Positions 11,932 through 23,206 of a stretch of DNA of 64,000 nt are shown in pieces. The stretch covers positions 69,474,734 through 69,538,733 of the forward strand of contig CM057462.1 of NCBI GenBank assembly GCA_030035585.1, read 5' to 3'. Every line of letters starts with the position of its first letter. The stretch's first letter is position 1. Origin of the DNA: Dugong dugon. Its lineage: Eukaryota > Chordata > Mammalia > Sirenia > Dugongidae. The translations under genes were made by a program, and so were the position numbers. The notes under the pieces were generated by a model. It saw only the letters and a list, made by a program, of their open reading frames with translations. It was not told the DNA's origin and did not search any database.

Positions 11932-12439
11932 GCCGGTTCTATTTTCTGGGTCAGTTCTGCTTTATTACTGTTCCCTTTAGAAGGCACCCAGAATGGAGCT
12001 GGTGCTCACTGCAGAGATGGCCTGCCAAGCACGGAGTATAGCAGGGCAAGCATCTCCCTATGTTTGATGCTCCTTGTAGTGAGCAACTGACACCCAAGAG
12101 ACACGACTCTTTCAGTGGTCATGCCACCCTGACCATGAGCCAGTTGTTGACGTACTGCTGCCAAGTCTTGATCCCTTTCCTTCTCAGCACGTAAGACGGG
12201 AATCGTGGGCTCAAACCAGGCCGTGTAGCTGCCTGTCTAGAGCTTTTTGGATCTTGTCTTAGGTCTCTAACATAAGCTGTTCCCTTCCTTTCTCTTTGTC
12301 TTCCATAGATTTGATGATTAAGCCATTGTATCCTTGTCCATATAGTATACATAAAAACAGTGACCAAGATAAGCCTAGGACAGAATCAACTGACCCACCA
12401 GGCATTGAGCAGGACTGTTTGCCAGTTACCAAATTCCCA
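11932..12439. other. Unassigned non-coding sequence
   Basis: Nothing was recognised on either strand. Confidence 0.4.
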
Positions 12440-12640
12440 GAATCAGAAATCCTGTGTTTCAGACCAGCTCAGCACCTTCTCACCCTGGACAAATCACTTA
12501 AACTCTTTGAAACCCAGTTTCTTTATTTGTAAATTAGGGAAAATACCCACCTTGCTTACTTCAAAAGGTTTTTGTAAGGAAAAAATGAGGTAGTATAATG
12601 AAAAACAGCAGATAAGTATAAGTTGATGATAATTATTTCA
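12440..12640 (+). repeat. MIR SINE
   Basis: The MIR signature 'ggacaaatcacttaaactctttgaaacccagtttctttatttgtaaa' is present, followed by the weaker 3' part. It is ancient and non-coding. Confidence 0.65.
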
Positions 12641-12855
12641 TACACATTTATTGAAAACCTGCCGATATGTAAGCATAGTGAGTGACACAGAGCAAACTCA
12701 CAAGAGCTGTTTATGCCACCAGACTACAGCAATCACAGGCCGTGCAGGGAACAAGGGAACCCACACCTAGGAGGAGAAGTTAGTTTTCAGTGACCAGGGG
12801 AAAGGCAGAACGAGGGCTGAGAACAGTCTGCCTTAGCTGGTCTGGTTGAGAACAA

Positions 12856-13082
12856 CAGTAAAAATATCAAAGCAGTTGCCATCGAGTTGATTCCAACTCA
12901 TGGCAACCCCATGTGCGTTAGAATAGAACTGCACTCTATAGGTTTTTCAATGGCTGTGATATTTCGGAAGTAGATCATCAAGCCTTTCTTCTGAAGTGCC
13001 TTTGGGTGGATTTGAACCGCCAACATTTCTGTTAGTAGCCGAACCACAAACCTTTCTGTTTGCACCACCCAGGGACTCCATA
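12856..13082 (-). mobile_element. AfroSINE
   Basis: Antisense copy with tail GTTGCCATCGAGTTGATTCC at the left and tRNA-like head TTTGCACCACCCAGGGACTCC at the right. It is flanked by an 11-base direct repeat GTTGAGAACAA (12845-12855, 13083-13093). The internal segment is longer than in the shortest subfamily. Confidence 0.88.
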
Positions 13083-13189
13083 GTTGAGAACAAGACCTTA
13101 GGGATGCAAGGCAGAAATGGGACTTCAGAGACTGGAACTAGTGACAAGGTGATAGGGCTAGAAGTTTGAGAAGAGTAAAGAACATAAGG

Positions 13190-14082
13190 CCTGTGAAAAT
13201 GGCATGGCAGAGACATCTAGCCTCCTCTAACTTCACAAGGAAGAAGGAGAATCAAGATCAACAGCCCAAGGCTGATTGCTTTGAGGCAGAGGTCAGACAT
13301 ATCTCCTCTCTCCACCATCTTTACCAATTCTGACACCATGTGTCCCACCCATGGCACTCCCTCCTTCTCTGCTGGGTGTGGTAATTTGGTGCAATGGCCA
13401 CACAGAGCTCAAAGACCATACTCACAATTAGGGGGTTTAATAGGGAAGTAACAGGTTATAGTTCAGGTTCAGGAACACTCAGGATACAGTTCTTTGATCA
13501 GGACAGCTTCTCCGCCATGCCCACAGGCATGCCTCTTTCTGTCCCCTTGGCCTCTGCCCTGCTTGGGAAAGTGTTACAAAACTCTTTTAGCTCTGCCAAT
13601 CAGTGCCCCGAGGCACCCCACTCTGCCAGTAAGCCTTAGCCCGAGGGTGCTCAGCTCTAGCTCTGTGGGTCAGCACACCTAGCTCTACCAAGTGTCCGGA
13701 AGCACCCTACTCTGCCAGGAAGCCCACTGTGCCATCTTGCACCATCTCCTGCCGGCCTCCTGCCTCTGCTGCCACCATTCCTCTGCTGCCACTTTTCACC
13801 ATCTTCAGTATTACAGCTCTCTCTTTTGGTCTTCTGGTTCCAGAAGCTTCTCAGCGCAGGGATCCTGGAGCCAAAGAATGCATTCCACTCCCAGCTCTTC
13901 TTTCTTGGTGGCGGTGAGATCCACTCTGCCTTTGGGATGGCTCATTTTAAGCCTAGCAGAATGGCAAAACTGACCAATCCCCTTGGTAGTCCACAATAAC
14001 CTTATTTGCATAGCCCCACCTAATCACTTGGGTGGGAGTTAAAGACCATGGCAAGAAAGGCCACATAAAAGCGATCCATTGC
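13190..14082 (-). mobile_element. ERVL-type LTR with adjoining leader (fossil)
   Basis: On the minus strand an LTR of about 744 bases (13339-14082) is followed directly by TGGTGTCAGAATTGG, close to the tRNA-Leu primer-binding site that gives ERVL its name, and then about 130 bases of leader. No gag, pol or envelope region is seen. Close relatives lie at 17335-18304 (same orientation) and 26279-27245 (opposite). This is a broken relic. Outer limits are approximate. Confidence 0.65.
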
Positions 14083-15555
14083 ACCATAGGTGACCCCCTG
14101 CCTTTTTTAGCCATGGTTCTTTCATATTTGGGTAACTCGCCTTCCTAATCATTTTACCAGTCCAAAACAATTAGTTCTTCAATAGGGCAAGGAGTACTCA
14201 GGGTAAGGTTGCTCAGGTACCTGCCTTTCAGGTCTGCTGCTGGTGTTCACTGATCTGGTCAGGTTCTCCAAAAGTCATCTCAGCTTCACCCTTTCTGATA
14301 TCTGATAAAATTTAACTGAGAGAAGATTATTCCCTTGCTCTGAGCCTTACAAGGTATCAGCATAGGAAAACCTTTAACGGACTTTAGGTTTGGCCGCTGT
14401 ACTCCAGTCCAGCAGTGCCTCCCCCTTAGTCCACTCTCTCACGTTTACAGCTTCTAGGATTACAGTTTTTACAATCACAAATGACCCCGTTAACCATCAA
14501 CACACACAACTGAATCATATATCAGCATCTTCCCCCACCCTCTCTTCCCCAGACCCAGAGGAGATCTGTCTGACCTCTGCCTCAAAGCAATCAGGAAAAA
14601 GGGAGACTATTTCAGTGGGAATCCTCCCCTGTCCCCCTCATTTTGTAAGCACACTCATGAACGCAGGTAAGCCAGCCACTTAATGCTTTTATCTCCCCGT
14701 TTAGATAGCCAATGTTTAAATTGCCCATCCCTATCAAACCAGTACCTAGTACTCTGAGGCGACAAGCATGTTTCTTTATCTGAAGAATCTTCTGTTCCAG
14801 TTGGAACTTTGAGCATCTGCATCCGTAAGCAAAGTCCAGTCCAGAACAAGCCATCAAATTGCAGCAATTGACACCAACTCACAGTGTCAGACATCTTTCT
14901 TTCTCTTCATTTGTTCGGGTTCTGGTCAGCTCATCCCTAGCCATCCAAGCTAGGTCACAATGGGAACTAGCCCTCTAGGCTCAGGAGTTCATACACACCT
15001 CCCTGCACTTCTGACCAGCCAGCCCTTTCTCTCTCTCTCTCTCTCATCCCTAGCCCCCATGGGTTAGGTCTATGGGTGCCAGTGAAACATGTCCAAACTC
15101 AGCCCATCTCTTCATTGTTGCATTTCTCCCACTTCTACTCAATGAGTGGACCCAGCTGGTCGCCACAGGCACATATACCAGGCTGTCTACTCACTGGCTC
15201 CCTTTAACTTCCGGTCCTGGAGAGGAGTTCCTTCTTATGGGCGCTGACTTTTCCTGCCTCAGTGCACCCAAAGGCAAACCATTTGCTTGCTTGAAATTCA
15301 AAAAGCAAAACAGTCTCCGCCCCCCCCCCCCCCCCCCCGCAGGTCCTTCTTTCAAATGCAAATCTTTTATTCTTTCACCAGTTCTGGGTGGATCTGCATG
15401 TCTTTTCAAATGCAAAATTCCTGAGTAGGGCTCAGGTTTTCAACTTAAGGCCCCAGTAATCTATACACAAGGCTACTGCATTCAAACCAACAGCCTGTGT
15501 TTCTTTCTGGCAAACTCTAGTTCCCCTTTTAGCATATCCAGTCAAGTATTGGCTG
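14083..15555. other. Unassigned, possibly retroelement-derived sequence
   Basis: The stretch lies between LTR fossils and may be decayed internal sequence, but I see no motif that proves it. It contains a CT run at about 15030-15046 and a 19-base C run at 15320-15338. Open frames of up to 118 codons look like chance. Confidence 0.35.
15320..15338. repeat. Poly-C tract
   Basis: Nineteen consecutive C residues. The length is likely to vary and to be error-prone in assembly. Confidence 0.9.
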
Positions 15556-15783
15556 AAGGTGGAGGTACATGCTGTCTGTAATTTATAATACTCAGTATTC
15601 ATTTCTATCATACATTTAGATCTGCTTTACAGTACTAGGTAGGAGAAACATTCAATATCCATAGTACATAAGGTGGAGGTACATGCTGTCTGTAATTTAT
15701 AATACTCAGTATTCATTTCTATCATACATTTAGATCTGCTTTATAGTACTAGGTAGGAGAAACATTCAATATCCATAGCACAT
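15556..15783. repeat. 114-base perfect-phase tandem duplication
   Basis: The unit starting AAGGTGGAGGTACATGCTG (15556-15669) is repeated head to tail at 15670-15783 with only about two differences (acagt/atagt and tagtac/tagcac). The high identity points to a recent duplication relative to the surrounding fossils. Confidence 0.93.
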
Positions 15784-15953
15784 TCAAATAAACACATAAC
15801 GCTTTTTAAAACATTCCAGTTTCATCTTCTCCACTCCTTGACTGTTTTCCCATTCATATGCATATGGCCTTGGGCCTCTGGCTGGGTGGAACCAGAAAAC
15901 CCTGTCCCCTATCAATCATTCCATTTAAGTGGCCTGGCTCTTGCCCTGAGCCA

Positions 15954-16560
15954 TGTTGTGGGGGGAAAACATCATAAAGTTTAGTAAAGCAAAAAGAAAG
16001 TTTTATTCAGCATATATTCAAAAAGACAAAAGTTGGAAACAGACAAGCATGCTGCCACAGCCATGTCTGCGCGAGTCCAAAGAATATTACAGAACAGACA
16101 AAAGTGGGAAAACGGACAAGCATGCTGCCATAGCCATGTCTGCCCGAGTCCAAAGAATATTACAGAATAGGCAAGAATGGGAAAACGGACAAGCATGCTG
16201 CCACAGCCATGTCTGCCCAAGTCCAAACAACCATTACAGAGTCATCAGTATGTATTAACATTACAAATGGACAAAACCATTGAAAGCTTAGCCTTTTCAG
16301 ATTGGCTAGAAACTGTGATCCTACATTTTGAATTGTCTTTCTTAAGAATCATTGGTATAGGTTTCAGTAACGACAGTCAGGAGGGTCTTCATTGGTCCAA
16401 CAAAATTCTATTCACTAAATGCTAATAGAAGAAGGTAAGAGTGGAAAGTCTTTTGTGTTCTGTTTGATGGGCTTTACGTGAAGTTTCCCTAAAAGATATT
16501 TTCCAATATTATCTTAGCTATTGTCTTTATACTTCAGGGCCCAGTTGATGTGTCCTTGTG
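15954..16560 (-). mobile_element. Possible LTR, antisense (fossil)
   Basis: The + strand begins TGTTGTGGGGGGAAAACATC. Its complement reads AATAAAACTTTC near 16000, a polyadenylation signal at the position expected inside an LTR. Three 73-base repeats lie just upstream of it in minus-strand sense, the place where LTR enhancers usually sit. I cannot name the family or find a convincing primer-binding site, so this is tentative. No coding parts are visible. Confidence 0.35.
16020..16240. repeat. Three-copy 73-base tandem repeat
   Basis: GACAAGCATGCTGCCA starts at 16042, 16115 and 16188, a strict period of 73. Each unit also carries 'agccatgtctgc' and 'agtccaaagaatattacagaa' (the last copy is degraded). 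Since 73 is not a multiple of three, this is not a protein repeat. Confidence 0.9.
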
Positions 16561-16702
16561 AGTCCTTGTGAGTCCAGCTCCAGCTGGGTCACATTCTCTA
16601 TGCTCAAGGAGAGGGAATAATAACTCCAGTATTATTTCCCAAATCGGCCACTATAGATGTAGTTTTTCTCCCCTCAGCTGCAGCATAACATCCCTTACTT
16701 TC

Positions 16703-17182
16703 TGTCTTAGTCATCTAGTGCTGCTACAACAGAAACACCACAAGTGGATGTTTTAACGAAGAGTTTATTTCCTCACAGTCAAAGTAAGCTAAAAGTCCAA
16801 ATTTAGGGCGTCAGTTCAAGGGGAAGACTTTTTCTCTCCGTCGGCCTTCTTCTCTTCAGTGTTCCCCTAGACTAGGAGCTTCTCTGCACAGGGACCCCAG
16901 TCCAAAGGATGCGCTCTGCTCCCAGCACTGCTTTCTTGATGGTATGAGGTCCCCCTGTCTCACTGCTCACTTCTGTCTTTTATATCGCAAGAGATTGCCT
17001 CAGGACACAATCCAGTCTTGTAGATCAGGTCCTGCCTTACTAACACAACTGCCACCCATCCTCCCTCATTAACATCATAGAGGCAGGTTTACAACATACA
17101 GGAAAATCACACAGTACCAGGAATCATGGCCTAGCCAAATTGATACACACATTTTTTGGGGGACATAGTTCAAACCGTGACA
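16703..17182 (+). mobile_element. Solo LTR, ERVL-MaLR type (fossil)
   Basis: A 480-base LTR begins TGTCTTAGTCATCTAGTGCTG and ends CCGTGACA. It is flanked by the perfect 5-base direct repeat CTTTC (16698-16702, 17183-17187). It is the same family as the copies at 4.1, 29.4, 39.9 and 46.2 kb but shorter in the 3' half. It is a solo relic. Confidence 0.85.
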
Positions 17183-17334
17183 CTTTCCTTTCAGCCATTA
17201 CAGGTAACAACAACAAAAGTAACCATATAAGAGTCAAAATTTTCACTTCTGACACCCCGTTGTTCTTTCTCTTAAAAAGTCCCATGCTTCCATGAGTCTG
17301 GAGCCATTGGAACAAATCCCACGTCTGACAACAA

Positions 17335-18304
17335 CTGTAAAAATGGCATGATAGAGACGTCTGACCTTCCCTAACTTCACAAGGAGGAAGGAGAATCAAG
17401 TTCATCAGCCCAAGGCTGATTGCTATGAGGCAGAGGTCAGACATACCTCCTTCCTCTCTCCACCATCATTACTAATTCTGACACCATCTGTCCCTCTCAT
17501 GGCACGCTCTACTTCTCTGCTGGGTTCGGTAATTCATTGCAGTATCCACGCAGAACTCAAAGACCATAGTCATGATTATGGGGTTTATTAGGGAAGTAAC
17601 AGGTTACAACTCAGATTCGGGACGCTCATGTTACAGTTCTTTGATTAGGACAGCTTCTCTGCCATGCCCACAGGCATGCCTCTCTCTGGCCCCTCAGCCT
17701 CTGCCCTGCTTGAGCAAATGTTACAAAGCTCTCTTAGTTCTGCTGATAAATGCCTTGAGGCACCCACTCTGCCAGTAAGCCTTGGCCCAAAGCTTCTCAG
17801 TTCTAGCTCCGTGGGTCAGCAAACCTAGCTGCACCAAGTGCCCAGAGGCACCCTACTCTGCCAGCAAGCCTCCTGCCTGAAGGCACTCAGCTTTCTCACT
17901 CGGTGGGCCAGGAAGCCTGCCACACCGTCTCACACCATCTCCTGCCATCTCCTGCTGGTCTCCTGCCTCTGTTGCTGCCATTTCTCTGCTGCCACTTCTC
18001 GCTGTCTTCAGTGTTATAGCTCTCTCTCTCTGTTTCTATGTCTTGGATTCCTGGTTCCAGGAGCTTCTTAGTGTGGGGATCCTGGGTCCAAAGGATGCAT
18101 TCCACTCCCAGCTCTTCTTTCTTGGTGATGGTGACATCCTCTCTTTCCACCTCTGGGATGTCTCGTTTTAAGCCTAGCAGAATGGTAAAACTGACCAATC
18201 CCCTTGGTAGTCCACAATAACCTTGTTTGCATAGTCCCACCCAATCATTTGGGTTGAAGTTACAAGACCATGGTGAGAAAGGCCGTATGAAAGCAATCCA
18301 TTGC
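17335..18304 (-). mobile_element. ERVL-type LTR with adjoining leader (fossil)
   Basis: Sister of the 13.2-14.1 kb copy. The minus-strand LTR is about 818 bases (17487-18304), then comes a TGGTGTCAGAATTAG primer-site-like motif and about 150 bases of leader. Shared blocks include 'tatggggtttattagggaagtaacaggtta' and 'ggtagtccacaataacc'. No coding region is present. It is a broken relic. Confidence 0.65.
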
Positions 18305-18797
18305 ACCAGAGGACCTCTGTGGAGAATGGAAGAGACTACTTATGAAGACAGTTAAAGTTTGTCAAGCAGCAAAGCAGGCCAAACTGAAGAGAATCTGCAG
18401 TGGCATCATCTATATGGCTATGTGGTTTTTCTCCATCAGGCTTAGTGGTCCAAGTGTAGAGCTCAGGATTCTAAAAGAAGTAATCACAGACCAGGAATCT
18501 TGGGAATTCCTGATTGCACTTCCTAGGGAACTCATGTGTAGAAAACAGCCTCTGTTCCTAAAGTGAAGACAAAGGTACTAGGGGTAAGGGTAGGACTCAG
18601 GCCACTCCAGAGGGTACAGCCAGAATGGATCGTGCCAAGTGAGGAGCTGGCTGAGGATCCTGAGTTCCCAGGACCCTCCCTACATGTGGGGACAGCAGCA
18701 GTCTCTGGTGGATGGAGTACTCCAGCCTCTTTAGAATGAGGAGGTCAAACTACTGAGGCCTAGAAGAACCTCTGTAGAGAACTCTGGAAAAGGGGTC
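18305..18797. other. Unclassified segment, partly repeated at 21.6 kb
   Basis: The block 'ggaccctccctacatgtgggga..cagcctctttagaa' (about 18672-18745) recurs at 21624-21690, and 18500-18555 recurs there in inverted orientation. It is probably an unnamed interspersed repeat. A 74-codon frame across it shares a short peptide with a minus-strand frame at 21.6 kb only because the DNA is shared. Confidence 0.5.
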
Positions 18798-19367
18798 TGT
18801 CTTAGGCTAGGTTCACTGGAGGAGCAAAACCAGTAAAGCGTATAAATACATATAGAGAGAAATTTATATCAAGGAAATGGTTCACACAGTTATAGAGTCT
18901 GAATGTCCCGAGTCCACGGGTCAGGATAGAGGCTTCTCTTGATTCACATAGCCGTAGGGGCTGGTGAACCCAAGATCGGCAGGTCAGAGACCACGGCTCT
19001 TGCTCACAGGCTGCAAAGATCAACAAATCCCAAAATTGGCAGGCAAGATCACAGGTAAGCTGCTAGCTCAAGTCCCAAGAACTGGAGGTCAGACGAATAG
19101 GAGCTAGCTGCCGGATCCAGAGTGAGCAAAAACCCCTAAGCCTTGCCAGAATGTCCACTTACATTTGATGCAGGCAGCACGCCCAAGGAAACTCACTTTC
19201 AACTGATTGGCTACTCACAACAGAGCCCATCATGGAGGTGATCACATTATATCAAATCTCATCATGGTAGTGATCACAACATCATACAACTGCCAGACTA
19301 CATCATAACTGCCAAACCACTGAGAATCATGGCCCAGCCAAGGTGACACACAACCTTAACCGTCACA
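18798..19367 (+). mobile_element. Solo LTR, ERVL/MLT2-like (fossil), first of a pair
   Basis: The LTR begins TGTCTTAGGCTAGGTTCACTG and ends CCTTAACCGTCACA. The order 'gcaaaaccagtaaag', 'tatagagagaaatttata', 'caactgattgg', 'atggcccagccaaggtgacacac' matches the mammalian MLT2-like LTR plan. It is followed by GGGGC and then immediately by a second LTR of the same family. No internal sequence is present. Confidence 0.75.
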
Positions 19368-19372
19368 GGGGC

Positions 19373-19977
19373 TGTCTTAGGCTGGGTTCTCTAGAGAAGC
19401 AAAACCAGTAAAGCATATAAATATATATAGAGAGAGATTTATATCAAAGATCAGCTCACACGATTGTAGAGGCTGTAACATCCCAAGTCCATGGATTAGG
19501 ACAGGGGCCTCTCCCGATTCACATAGCCGCAGGGGCTGGCAAACCCAAGATCAGCAGGTTGGAAAGCAGGGCTCTTGCTCACAGGCTGTGAAGATCGATG
19601 AATCCCAAGATTTGCAGACAAGACCACAAGGCTTCTCCTGATCCATGTAGCTGCAGGGGCTGGTGAACCCAAGATTACCCAGTCAGAAAGCAGGGCTCTG
19701 CTCACAGGCTGTGAAGATAGATGAACCCCAAGATCTTCAGGTAAGCTGATAGCTCAAGTCCCAAGAGCTGGAGGTCAGACGAACAGGAGGCAGCTTTAGG
19801 ATCCAGAGTGAGCAAAAAGCCAGAATGTCTGCTTATATCCGGATGCAGGCCACACCCCCAAGGAAACTCCCTTTCAACTGATTGGCTGCTCACAGCAAAT
19901 TCAGTCATGGGAGTGATCACATATAAATATGGAGAATCATGGCCCAGCCAAGTTGACACACAATCTTAACCATCACA
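19373..19977 (+). mobile_element. Solo LTR, ERVL/MLT2-like (fossil), second of a pair
   Basis: This 605-base LTR begins TGTCTTAGGCTGGGTTCTCTA and ends TCTTAACCATCACA. GGGGC lies on both sides (19368-19372, 19978-19982). It is longer than its neighbour because a block of about 115 bases ('cacatagccgcaggggctgg..ggctgtgaagat') is repeated within it, roughly 19510-19745. It is a fossil without internal genes. Confidence 0.78.
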
Positions 19978-20381
19978 GGGGCTATGGAGACAACTAGGTA
20001 ATGTTACTGTGTAAACCTTTGAGACTAAGACTTTAGCCCATGGGGGATAGCTGCTGGAGATGTACTCATGGGGTGTGTGGGAGAGGCTGATGTTTGAGGG
20101 ACAACAGTCCCTAGGTCCTTAACAGGGAGATGTGGTCTGAGGACAGGACTTCTAAAAGCTTCACTCAGTCATTCTGACTTCAGATTCCCAAGTTAGAGCA
20201 AAGTAGCTCACATCTAGGTGGAGGATCTATGTCTAGGAGCAGAGCAGAACCTGGCTCAGGGTTGAGGGGTCCTGGTGGGGCTGCTGGTGGCAACTAGTAA
20301 GGCCATTACTGTCATCAACCTTGCCTCTGACCTGGCACTCCCTGAGGGAGAAACAGGGCATGGCTGATACCAAAACTGGGA

Positions 20382-20392
20382 GGGGGGGGGGG
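20382..20392. repeat. Poly-G tract
   Basis: Eleven consecutive G residues in otherwise unassigned sequence (19983-20414). Confidence 0.85.
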
Positions 20393-20414
20393 AGGTGATG
20401 GAAACTGACAGTTA

Positions 20415-20512
20415 TTGAGCAACATGGTGTGCCACGAACTTTGCCTGCCTTATCTCATTTCATCTTCACAGTAATCCATGAGGTAGTAGGTATTATTAGC
20501 CCCATTTTACAT
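20415..20512 (-). repeat. MIR SINE, antisense
   Basis: The antisense MIR signature 'gccttatctcatttcatcttcacagtaatccatgaggtag' is clear, followed by 'attagccccattttac'. Confidence 0.7.
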
Positions 20513-22135
20513 TCATTCATTCAACAAATATTTATTGAGTACCTACTATATGTCAGGTACCACTCCAGGTGCTGGAGATACAGCAGTGAGCAAAACAAAC
20601 AAACATTCCTGCTTTCATGCAGTTCATGTTGTAGTGGAGAAGCAGACCAAAAACAAGATATAAAAATAAATCCTACAGCATATTAGGTAGTGGGAAGTGC
20701 TAGAGAAAACTAAAGCAGGAATGGGGAATAGGAAGCTGGGGATGGGTTGCCATTTTAGATAAGGTGACTTGGAAAGGCTTCCCTAAGAAGATGACATTTA
20801 AGCAAAAACTTGAAGAAAGTTAGGGGGCATGCTGGTATCTAGAGGAAGAGCCTTCCAGGCAAAGGAAACAGCCAGTGCAAAGCTCTGAGGTGGCATCCAA
20901 AACCAGAAAAGAGGCTCATGTTGCTGGAGTGGGACATAATAAGAGATGAAGACAGAGAGTTAAGAGAAGTCTGAGTCATGGGGACATTGTAGGTTACTAT
21001 AAGAATGAAGGATTTTGAACAGAGGAATAACTTAATGTTTTAAAGGATCACTCTGGCTGCATAGATGAAAACAGTTTGTTGAGAGGAAGGGAGTCCAATT
21101 AGGAAGCTACTATAATAATCCACAGGAGAGATGATGGTGACTGGGACCAGGGTGGAAGCAGTAGAGGCAGTGAGAAATCGTTTCCTTCTGGGTATATTCT
21201 GAAGGTACAACTGACAGGTTTGCTAACGGCTCGGATGTGGGTATGAGAGAAAGAGAAGAGTCTAGGATTACTTCAGGTATTTAGCCTGAGCAACTAAAAG
21301 AATAAAGGTGCCATTTATCAATATGGAGAAATGACTGCAAGAAGAGCAGGTTTTAGGGAAGGGTATCAGGAATTCTGTTTTGAACAAGTAAAGTTAGACA
21401 TCAAAGTGGTGATATTGAGAAGGCAGGGGAATACACAAGTGAAAATTTACAGTTGTGAAAATACATGAGATTACCAAATAAGTGACTGTTGATGGAGAAG
21501 AAAATCAAGGACAGCCGTAGGCCATACCAACATTTGGTGATCCAGAAGGTGAACAAGAAACAGCGAAGGAGAATGAGAGGCTGCTTCCTATACATGAGTG
21601 CCCTAGGAAGTACAATCAGGACCCTCCCTAAACGTGGGGACAACAGCAGTCTCTGGTGAATGGAGTACGCCAGCCTCTTTAGAACGATGTGTTAAAACCA
21701 GCAGAATATGATATTATAGAAACCAAGTAAATAAAGTATTTCAAGAGGAGTGATTAATTGTGTAAAACGTTGCTGGTAGGTGGGTGACCCTGTAAAGTAT
21801 TGTACAAACTAAGACATTTTCGAGAGTGAAAGTGGATGCTACTAATAATTACTTCAGGATAAACCAAGATTGTCCCAGGCAAATCAGGATGTATGGTTAC
21901 CCTACTGATAGGTAAAGAATTGGTCATTGGATTTAGCCACCTCAAAGTTATTGGTGACCTTGAAGGATCAGTTTAAAGGAGTGATTAGAATGGGTTCTAA
22001 TCAGAAATGGGAGGAGAGAGATTGGAGGTGGCAAGTGTAGATAACTCAATGAGTGTTTCTGTAAAGGGAAGGAGATAAATGAGTAGTAGCTGAATCTAGG
22101 TATATGGGTGATCAATGTACTATTCTTTCAGCTTT
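20513..22135 (-). repeat. LINE-2, antisense, long fragment
   Basis: Read in reverse this is the L2 ORF2 3' half and 3' UTR. It starts with the 3' terminal 'caacaaatatttattgagtacctactat'. Collinear blocks follow: 'gaaaggcttccctaagaagatgacattt', 'aggatcactctggctgc', 'tataataatccacaggagagatgatgg', 'aagaatgg..caggtatttagcctgag' and 'attggatttagccacc..ttattggtgaccttga'. L2 is an ancient CR1-clade LINE. The protein is broken throughout. A foreign segment interrupts it at about 21583-21700. Confidence 0.85.
21583..21700. repeat. Unclassified insert in L2
   Basis: The collinear L2 alignment breaks here and resumes at about 21700. The insert holds a direct copy of 18672-18745 and, to its left, an inverted copy of 18500-18555 ('ctgcttcctatacatgagtgccctaggaagtacaatcagg'). 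The family is unknown. Confidence 0.55.
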
Positions 22136-22204
22136 TCTGAATGTTTGAATTTTTTCATGATATAAAATTAGAAAAATAAAAGTTTTAAAGCCTTAAAAAA
22201 GAAG

Positions 22205-23190
22205 ATGCGGACTAATATGGGAGAAATAACATATTTGTATACTAATAGGAATAATTCAGAAATGAGATGACGCAGGAGCGAGGACTTGCTGAAGCGATGT
22301 CCTTTAGTAAATGGGAAGGCCGAGGGCATAAGTTAATCAGGAGTATGAACAGTTCAAATAGGAAAGAAATTAGAGAATGTAGGTACAAATGCAGGCAAGT
22401 AGTAAACGTGGTGGTATGGAGCTTGTAGAAGTTCTTCTCTGACTGAGACTGCTCCGTGCAGTAGGAAGCAAGGTCATCTGTTTAGAATGAGAATAAAGGA
22501 GAGGATATTGGAAGTGTGAAGAGTGAGGAGAAATCTTGAGTAGCCATCTAGGAGAATGGGTGAAGGACTAGGCTAGTAACATGCAGCATGAGTGCCTGGC
22601 AGCATAAGGGCCTCACTTGAAATGAGTGATCATGAATTGAAACTGAGACAGTCAACATGGTTGTGTTTGTTTCCAGCCACATTCAGCTGTGCAGGTACAT
22701 GCCCAGAGTAGACAGAAAGTTGGATTTAACCAAAGTTGTATTTTAGCCAAATGAAACAGGGGCACGGAAGCTGAGGATGAAGGCAAAGGAATGATTAGAA
22801 TGACTGATAACGGAATTTAAGCTGGGTGAGAATTTCAGTAAGAACATAAGGAGGTGAATGAAGGACAGTAAAAAACTAGTAGAATCAATGGCTTAAAGAT
22901 CCCAGTGGAGTTTAGCGGGTGAGCTGAGAGTGAGATGCTTGAACTTGAGACTAGAGAGAGCTTTAGTTATTAGTAATGATCCAATCTGGGATATAATTTA
23001 GGAGTAAATAGCTGAGGTAGGACAGAGAATTAGATCACTAGAGGAGTGGATGGTGGATTCAAATACTTTCTTTCCCAGCTCACACTTTAGTGAGGAGATA
23101 AACCAACAAGCAGTCATAGTACAGTGAGAGTGATACTACAGGAAGTATCAAGGCAGAGGGAACTCCAGGCATGAGCACTTAACTCACTTT
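22205..23190 (-). repeat. LINE-2, antisense, 5'-ward continuation
   Basis: Continued purine-rich reverse-complement L2 sequence, for example 'ctgtgcaggtacatgcccagagtagacagaaagttgg' and 'gtgagctgagagtgagatgcttgaacttgagac'. An A-rich end of another retroposon (22140-22200) separates it from the previous segment. It is decayed. Confidence 0.55.
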
Positions 23191-23206
23191 ACAAAGGGGT
23201 TGATGA

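Noticed and set aside
16020-16240. CRISPR-like repeated array
   Set aside because: Only three units with no distinct spacers; simple 73-base tandem duplication in mammalian DNA.
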